A program made the translations under genes and the position numbers. From Gammaproteobacteria bacterium (GTDB lineage: Bacteria; Pseudomonadota; Gammaproteobacteria; Pseudomonadales; Litorivicinaceae), in contig PBZS01000079.1 of assembly GCA_002730235.1 (NCBI GenBank), positions 1 to 36,015 on the forward strand: a stretch of 36,015 nucleotides of DNA. Reading direction: 5' to 3'. Below the pieces are notes generated by a model. The model ran no database searches and was not told the origin of the DNA. It saw nothing but the letters and a program-made list of their open reading frames with translations. Shown in pieces: positions 35,448 to 36,015 of this stretch (position 1 is its first letter; every line of letters starts with the position of its first letter).

Positions 35448-36015
35448 CTATCCAGTGCGCTCGAGAGTTTCAAGATATTTACGTTCAAGAGTTCGGCAAA
35501 GTTCGGTAACTAGTCCAATCGCATCCTCTGTTTTTTGTGCTTCAAGTGCCGGGATCAGTTGGATCCTCACCAAACCGTCAAGTGATTGAACTCCCTGAAG
35601 ATTCAATCTGACCAGTTTTGAAAAAACACGATCGAATGTGGGGATGAGATCTTCAATTAATTCCCCATAAACCGCATTCGAATGTAACTTGCATAATGTT
35701 TCCAGAACGCAGATTGGATTCACACACCCAAACTTGGATTCAGACCGTTCCATTGAGAGATACACTGCCTGTGACTGTGGATCGATCCAACACGAACCGA
35801 GGTCCGAGACTACCTGGGTCAAAATCGTCGGCAAGACCGATGTGATATCCTTTACACGACTTGGGCTTAAGCTAGTTACCACCGCACCTTTTCTCGGAAC
35901 TACATCGATGAGACGTCTGCTTTCTAGAACTCTAAATGACTCTCGGACTGATCCTCGTGACACATCAAGTTGACCAACAATATGTGACTCTTGAATACGA
36001 TCACCAGAACGAAGA
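35448..36015 (-). CDS. GntR-family (FadR/FCD-like) transcriptional regulator, 5' end truncated by window edge
   Basis: The frame stays open to the window end: LRSGDRIQESHIVGQLDVSRGSVRESFRVLESRRLIDVVPRKGAVVTSL, a GntR winged-helix signature; then a helical FCD-like domain. Confidence 0.88.
   Translation of the reverse strand, partial: LRSGDRIQESHIVGQLDVSRGSVRESFRVLESRRLIDVVPRKGAVVTSLSPSRVKDITSVLPTILTQVVSDLGSCWIDPQSQAVYLSMERSESKFGCVNPICVLETLCKLHSNAVYGELIEDLIPTFDRVFSKLVRLNLQGVQSLDGLVRIQLIPALEAQKTEDAIGLVTELCRTLERKYLETLERTG

Overview
A compact, housekeeping-type segment of what looks like a gammaproteobacterial chromosome with Pseudomonas-like gene order. It is nearly all coding. In order: pheT, pheS, rplT, rpmI, infC, thrS, tRNA-Val(GAC), uvrB, tRNA-Asn(GUU), pyrF, lapA, ihfB, rpsA, cmk, a tyrA-aroA fusion and pheA (minus strand); a 78-codon unknown ORF; gyrA (minus); ubiG and a yciK-like SDR (plus); rluB, scpB, scpA, trpS and yciO (minus); yciB, an SH3-domain protein and mnmC (plus); an SLT-like lipoprotein, ligA, zipA, smc and a partial GntR regulator (minus). 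I found no mobile elements, CRISPR arrays, phage genes, defence islands or anything I can defend as a new biological system. The points worth a second look are small: a possible serC remnant between gyrA and pheA; an apparently empty ihfB-uvrB interval, which is the O-antigen locus position in P. aeruginosa; class II-like EPSPS motifs in the TyrA-AroA fusion; two tRNA-mRNA tandem arrangements without visible terminators; an AUU start for infC; tandem hairpins ahead of pheS; and a perfect 11-bp inverted repeat inside mnmC. All calls are by eye from translations and motifs; no database search was run.
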